Shown here piece after piece: positions 61,340 through 64,000 of a stretch of DNA of 64,000 nt; positions within the stretch are counted from its first letter, which is position 1; the number at the start of each line of letters is the position of its first letter. Source of the DNA: Spirochaetaceae bacterium (GTDB taxonomy: Bacteria; Spirochaetota; Spirochaetia; B11-G9). Position numbers and translations under genes: made by a program. Under the pieces are notes generated by a model that searched no databases, was not told the origin of the DNA, and was given only the letters and a program-made list of their open reading frames with translations. The stretch is taken from positions 1 to 64,000 of the forward strand of contig WGCU01000056.1 in assembly GCA_015493635.1 (NCBI GenBank). The letters run 5' to 3'.

Positions 61340-62443
61340 ATGGTTTATAGAGAGTATGGAAATACAGGACTGAAGGTCTCTGTGCTGGGTTTCGGCGGTA
61401 TGAGGTTTGGTGATCCTGAGGATCATGACACATCTGCGGAAATGCTGCTTCACGCCTTAAAGAAAGGCATTACCTATTTTGATACTGCTCCCGGATACTG
61501 CGGCGATAATTCTGAAATTATATTCGGAAAAGCTATAAAGGAAATGAAAAAAACAGGGATCCCTTTTTATGTTTCCACAAAATCGAACAAGCCGAAGGGA
61601 TCTGATCTGCGCCGGGATCTGGAAAACTCCCTTAAACGGCTTAATCTGGAAAGAATAGATTTTTACAACTGCTGGTATGTTCTTACTCTGGATGACTGGG
61701 AGGGAAGAAAGAGGGGAGGGGCAGTCGCGGAAATACTGAAGGCACAGGAAGAAGGACTTATACGGTTCCCTGTCTTTTCAACCCACCTGCCGGGAAATGA
61801 AATACGGAATGTTATAGAAGAGGGGTATTTCCGCGGGGTTACCCTGGGATACTCGGCAATAAATTCTCCCTACCGTGAAGACGGAATAAAGGCTGCGGCA
61901 GAACATAATATGGGAGTCGTTGTTATGAATCCTCTCGGCGGAGGGACGATTATCCAGAATGAGGAGACGTTCAGTTTTTTAAAGGTTAAAGAGAATCAAA
62001 CCATTCTCGAAGGGGCCCTTCATTTCCTTCTCCTTGACCCCCGGATAACAGTCCGTCTTGTCGGGTTCCGGAACTTGAACGATATCGATACCGCCGTTAG
62101 TGCTGTTGATTCTTTTGTGCCCTACAGTGAGGCCGAGTTAGCCGGTATCCGGGGACATGTTGAAAGTGATTTTAACAGTCTGTGCACAACCTGCATGTAC
62201 TGCAATGTCTGCCCTGTTGATATACCGGTATGGAAGTTTGTTGAAACGGCAAACGGACTCTTCTTCAATACTGATGAAAAGCTTTCCGACCGGTTGAAGT
62301 GGCACTGGGGTACTGATATTTCAGTTCTTGACCGGTGCACCGAGTGCCGGAAATGTGAGGCGGCATGTACCCAGCATCTTCCCATTCTCCAGCGGTTTGA
62401 ACAGCTGAAAACACATATAAAAATGGAAAATCAGGGTGGATAG
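61340..62443 (+). CDS. Iron-sulfur aldo/keto reductase
   Basis: A 367-residue protein. The TIM-barrel AKR part has VLGFGGMRFG, FDTAPGYCGDNSEI and VSTKSNKPKG (catalytic Asp/Tyr/Lys positions). The C-terminal 90 residues hold two ferredoxin-like sets, CTTCMYCNVCP and CTECRKCEAACT, as in the Fe-S oxidoreductase branch of this family. Its substrate is unknown. It overlaps the next gene by 8 bp. Confidence 0.9.
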   Translation: MVYREYGNTGLKVSVLGFGGMRFGDPEDHDTSAEMLLHALKKGITYFDTAPGYCGDNSEIIFGKAIKEMKKTGIPFYVSTKSNKPKGSDLRRDLENSLKRLNLERIDFYNCWYVLTLDDWEGRKRGGAVAEILKAQEEGLIRFPVFSTHLPGNEIRNVIEEGYFRGVTLGYSAINSPYREDGIKAAAEHNMGVVVMNPLGGGTIIQNEETFSFLKVKENQTILEGALHFLLLDPRITVRLVGFRNLNDIDTAVSAVDSFVPYSEAELAGIRGHVESDFNSLCTTCMYCNVCPVDIPVWKFVETANGLFFNTDEKLSDRLKWHWGTDISVLDRCTECRKCEAACTQHLPILQRFEQLKTHIKMENQGG

Positions 62444-63005
62444 GGAAGAACTTTTTTCTGTTGTCAATGCCATACTGAATGATGCAACTGATGCTGATGT
62501 TGAGGTGATAATTGAAGCCCTGAAACGGCGTGCAAAAGGGCGGAATACCGGAACTTTCCGGGGAATAAATCCTGAAAAGCTGGCAAAAGAGTCCGCGGGA
62601 ATGATCAGTAAACAGATGAGTTATTCCATCGGCAATATCCGTAAGATGATTCAGGATTTCGCTGTTGATATTATAAGAAAGGAAGCTCCCGAATTAAATG
62701 AGGAACAGATAGCAGAGCTTACCGATGCCTGGATCCCTGATGGAGGCAGACAGCAAAAAAGGGAACAGCAGGAACTCCCTCCAGAGGTACTGCTTACCAT
62801 GATTAAACAATTCCTATCCTACAGTTCGGGTTCAATGTCACCTTCAGAACAGATGGAGCTTGAAAATCAGATTCCGGACTGGCAGAGAACCTACTGGCAG
62901 CGGATGCCTGATGGAATACGGTCTGTTATTACCCTCTATCTGAAAGGATCCATTGACAGCGACGAGTGCTGGGATCAGATATACGCGGATCTTGATCTAC
63001 AGTGA
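62436..63005 (+). CDS. Cytoplasmic protein of unknown function
   Basis: A 189-residue, mostly helical acidic protein with GTG start inside the AKR gene. Two helical segments (VNAILNDATDADVEVIIEAL and MSYSIGNIRKMIQDFAVDII) flank a low-complexity middle, and the C-terminus (IPDWQRTYWQRMPDGIRSVI) is aromatic. No membrane or signal segment. It converges with relA, overlapping its stop by 9 bp. Not recognised. Confidence 0.7.
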   Translation: MDREELFSVVNAILNDATDADVEVIIEALKRRAKGRNTGTFRGINPEKLAKESAGMISKQMSYSIGNIRKMIQDFAVDIIRKEAPELNEEQIAELTDAWIPDGGRQQKREQQELPPEVLLTMIKQFLSYSSGSMSPSEQMELENQIPDWQRTYWQRMPDGIRSVITLYLKGSIDSDECWDQIYADLDLQ

Positions 63006-64000
63006 CTGAATGGTAAGAATTGACGGGATGGTTTTTATCGATTTTATTACTTTATTGAAATCATCACCATGTTCGAGTTCCATGGTAAAACGTCCGGTCA
63101 ATTTTCCCCGTTCATCTTCTTCAAGTTTCCCTTCAATAAGGTGCCCTTTGTATTTTCTTACCGCACCCTCAATTTCGGAAAAAAGGTCGTAAGTCATGCG
63201 GGACGTAATTTTAAATTGTCTTGTTGAACGGGGAGAAACCGCCTCCCACTCAACATCGATACATCTGTTTTCTATATCATTGATATGGGCAAGATTGGGG
63301 CAGTCCCGTTTATGCACAATTATACCGCGGCCACGGGAAATATAACCGACAATATCGTCACTTGTTGTCGGTTTGCAGCAGTTGGCGATACTGATAAGCA
63401 TATTTTTTTCATTACCGATTTTAAAAGCAATTTTAGCCCGGTCGAGGACCTGTTTTACAAAAGTCCCTTCCTCTTCTTCCTTTTCTTTATCCGCTGCAGG
63501 GGGAGGCTGATTCCCGGAAGTTTCATTTTGTGCATTTTTCTTCTTCGCAATAATATTTTTATCTATAATAATGCTGTCATCGTGTTTGTTGAGCCAGTGC
63601 CGTATTTTATTTCTGGCTTTTGTCGTCTGCACAAATCTCAGCCAGTTTACATGGGGGCTGGCTGTCCGGGATGTCCGTATTTCCACAACCTGGGTATTTT
63701 TTAAAGGACGGTTAAGGGGGATGATGCTGCCGTCAGCGAGAGCTCCGAGACAATGGTCTCCTATCTCTGTATGAATTTGATAGGCAAAATCGATCGCTGT
63801 AGATTTCTTGGGAAGTTCAACAATGTGTCCTTCAGGGGTAAATACGTAGATGGAATCCTTTAAGAACTCTTTTCGGATATCGGCAATAAAATCATCAGCA
63901 CTGGAGCGTACACCGTCCCAGTTTTTCAGCCTGCTTACAATAGGCAGGTCCTTGTTTTTTATCTTTCGTCCGTCAAAACCGCTGTTCTTGTACAGCCAGT
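62997..64000 (-). CDS. RelA/SpoT (p)ppGpp synthetase/hydrolase, C-terminal part (cut by window edge)
   Basis: About 334 codons of the C-terminal regulatory half; the 5' part lies beyond base 64,000. It reads through a TGS domain (IYVFTPEGHIVELPKKSTAI, then DFAYQIHTEIG), a helical region, a Lys/Glu/Pro linker, a zinc-finger/RIS-type segment (SIANCCKPTTSDDIVGYISR) and a C-terminal ACT domain (FTMELEHGDDFNKVIKSIKT). The TGS-helical-CC-ACT order is that of long RSH proteins. The linker (residues about 50-80 from the first visible Met at 63686) is unusually rich in Glu/Lys/Gln and may be an insertion. Confidence 0.92.
   Translation of the reverse strand, partial: WLYKNSGFDGRKIKNKDLPIVSRLKNWDGVRSSADDFIADIRKEFLKDSIYVFTPEGHIVELPKKSTAIDFAYQIHTEIGDHCLGALADGSIIPLNRPLKNTQVVEIRTSRTASPHVNWLRFVQTTKARNKIRHWLNKHDDSIIIDKNIIAKKKNAQNETSGNQPPPAADKEKEEEEGTFVKQVLDRAKIAFKIGNEKNMLISIANCCKPTTSDDIVGYISRGRGIIVHKRDCPNLAHINDIENRCIDVEWEAVSPRSTRQFKITSRMTYDLFSEIEGAVRKYKGHLIEGKLEEDERGKLTGRFTMELEHGDDFNKVIKSIKTIPSILTIQSL

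Overview
The window joins the right part of a prophage (1 to about 23,240) to a compact bacterial chromosome (about 23,240 to 64,000). The host is most likely a spirochaete. This is an inference from the CheY homologue with a Treponema-style N-terminal extension, the FecR/lipoprotein cluster and several small genes of spirochaete type. No rRNA or other marker settles it. Housekeeping promoters read as ordinary sigma-70 sites with 17-bp spacers.

Prophage (plus strand, 1-21,882, then a minus-strand integrase). It starts inside an early region (replisome organizer remnant) and runs through one tightly overlapping late operon. The head module is lambda-like (GpA-type terminase, gpW, portal, ClpP-like protease with a nested scaffold gene, decoration protein), but the major capsid protein is Mu gpT-like. 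The tail follows phage Mu order from sheath to fibre (L, M, 41/41', 42, N, P, 45, 46, 47, 48, fibre), so the particle should be a contractile-tailed myovirus. A C39-type cysteine peptidase with two small membrane proteins sits between portal and protease, while an overlapping Rz/Rz1-like spanin pair follows the fibre gene: the lysis functions look split. A tyrosine integrase lies beside a tRNA-Leu(GAG), the probable attachment site. The left end lies outside the window and no Mu-type transposase is seen.

Chromosome. 23.4-30.4 kb (minus): a close-packed operon of a sigma-like protein, rdgB, pepF, a CobD-CobQ fusion and cbiB. 30.5-34.7 kb (minus): hybrid histidine kinase, nrnA and a secreted protein. 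34.7-40.3 kb (minus): tig-clpP-clpX-lon. 40.36-40.98 kb: five tRNAs (His, Arg, Lys, Leu, Gly; minus) with promoter and terminator. 41.1-43.3 kb: rarA fused to a methyltransferase-like domain. 43.4-48.0 kb (plus): icd, a P-loop protein, a Bax inhibitor-1 protein and an orphan 519-residue protein behind a structured GC-rich element.

48.0-50.5 kb (minus) carries three genes matching the anaerobic homocysteine biosynthesis set (COG1900, NIL-ferredoxin, COG2122), with a cloverleaf-like repeat between the second and third. 50.6-54.0 kb (plus): CheY, two lipoproteins and two FecR-domain secreted proteins. 54.0-56.3 kb (minus): a pair of FAD oxidoreductases behind a promoter that holds a perfect inverted repeat. 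56.4-64 kb: a small spirochaete-type protein, a DUF2784-like membrane protein, hflX, a four-cysteine protein, exonuclease I, ychF, an iron-sulfur aldo/keto reductase, an unknown protein, and the C-terminal part of relA/spoT cut by the window edge.

All family assignments are from reading the sequence; no database search was run.
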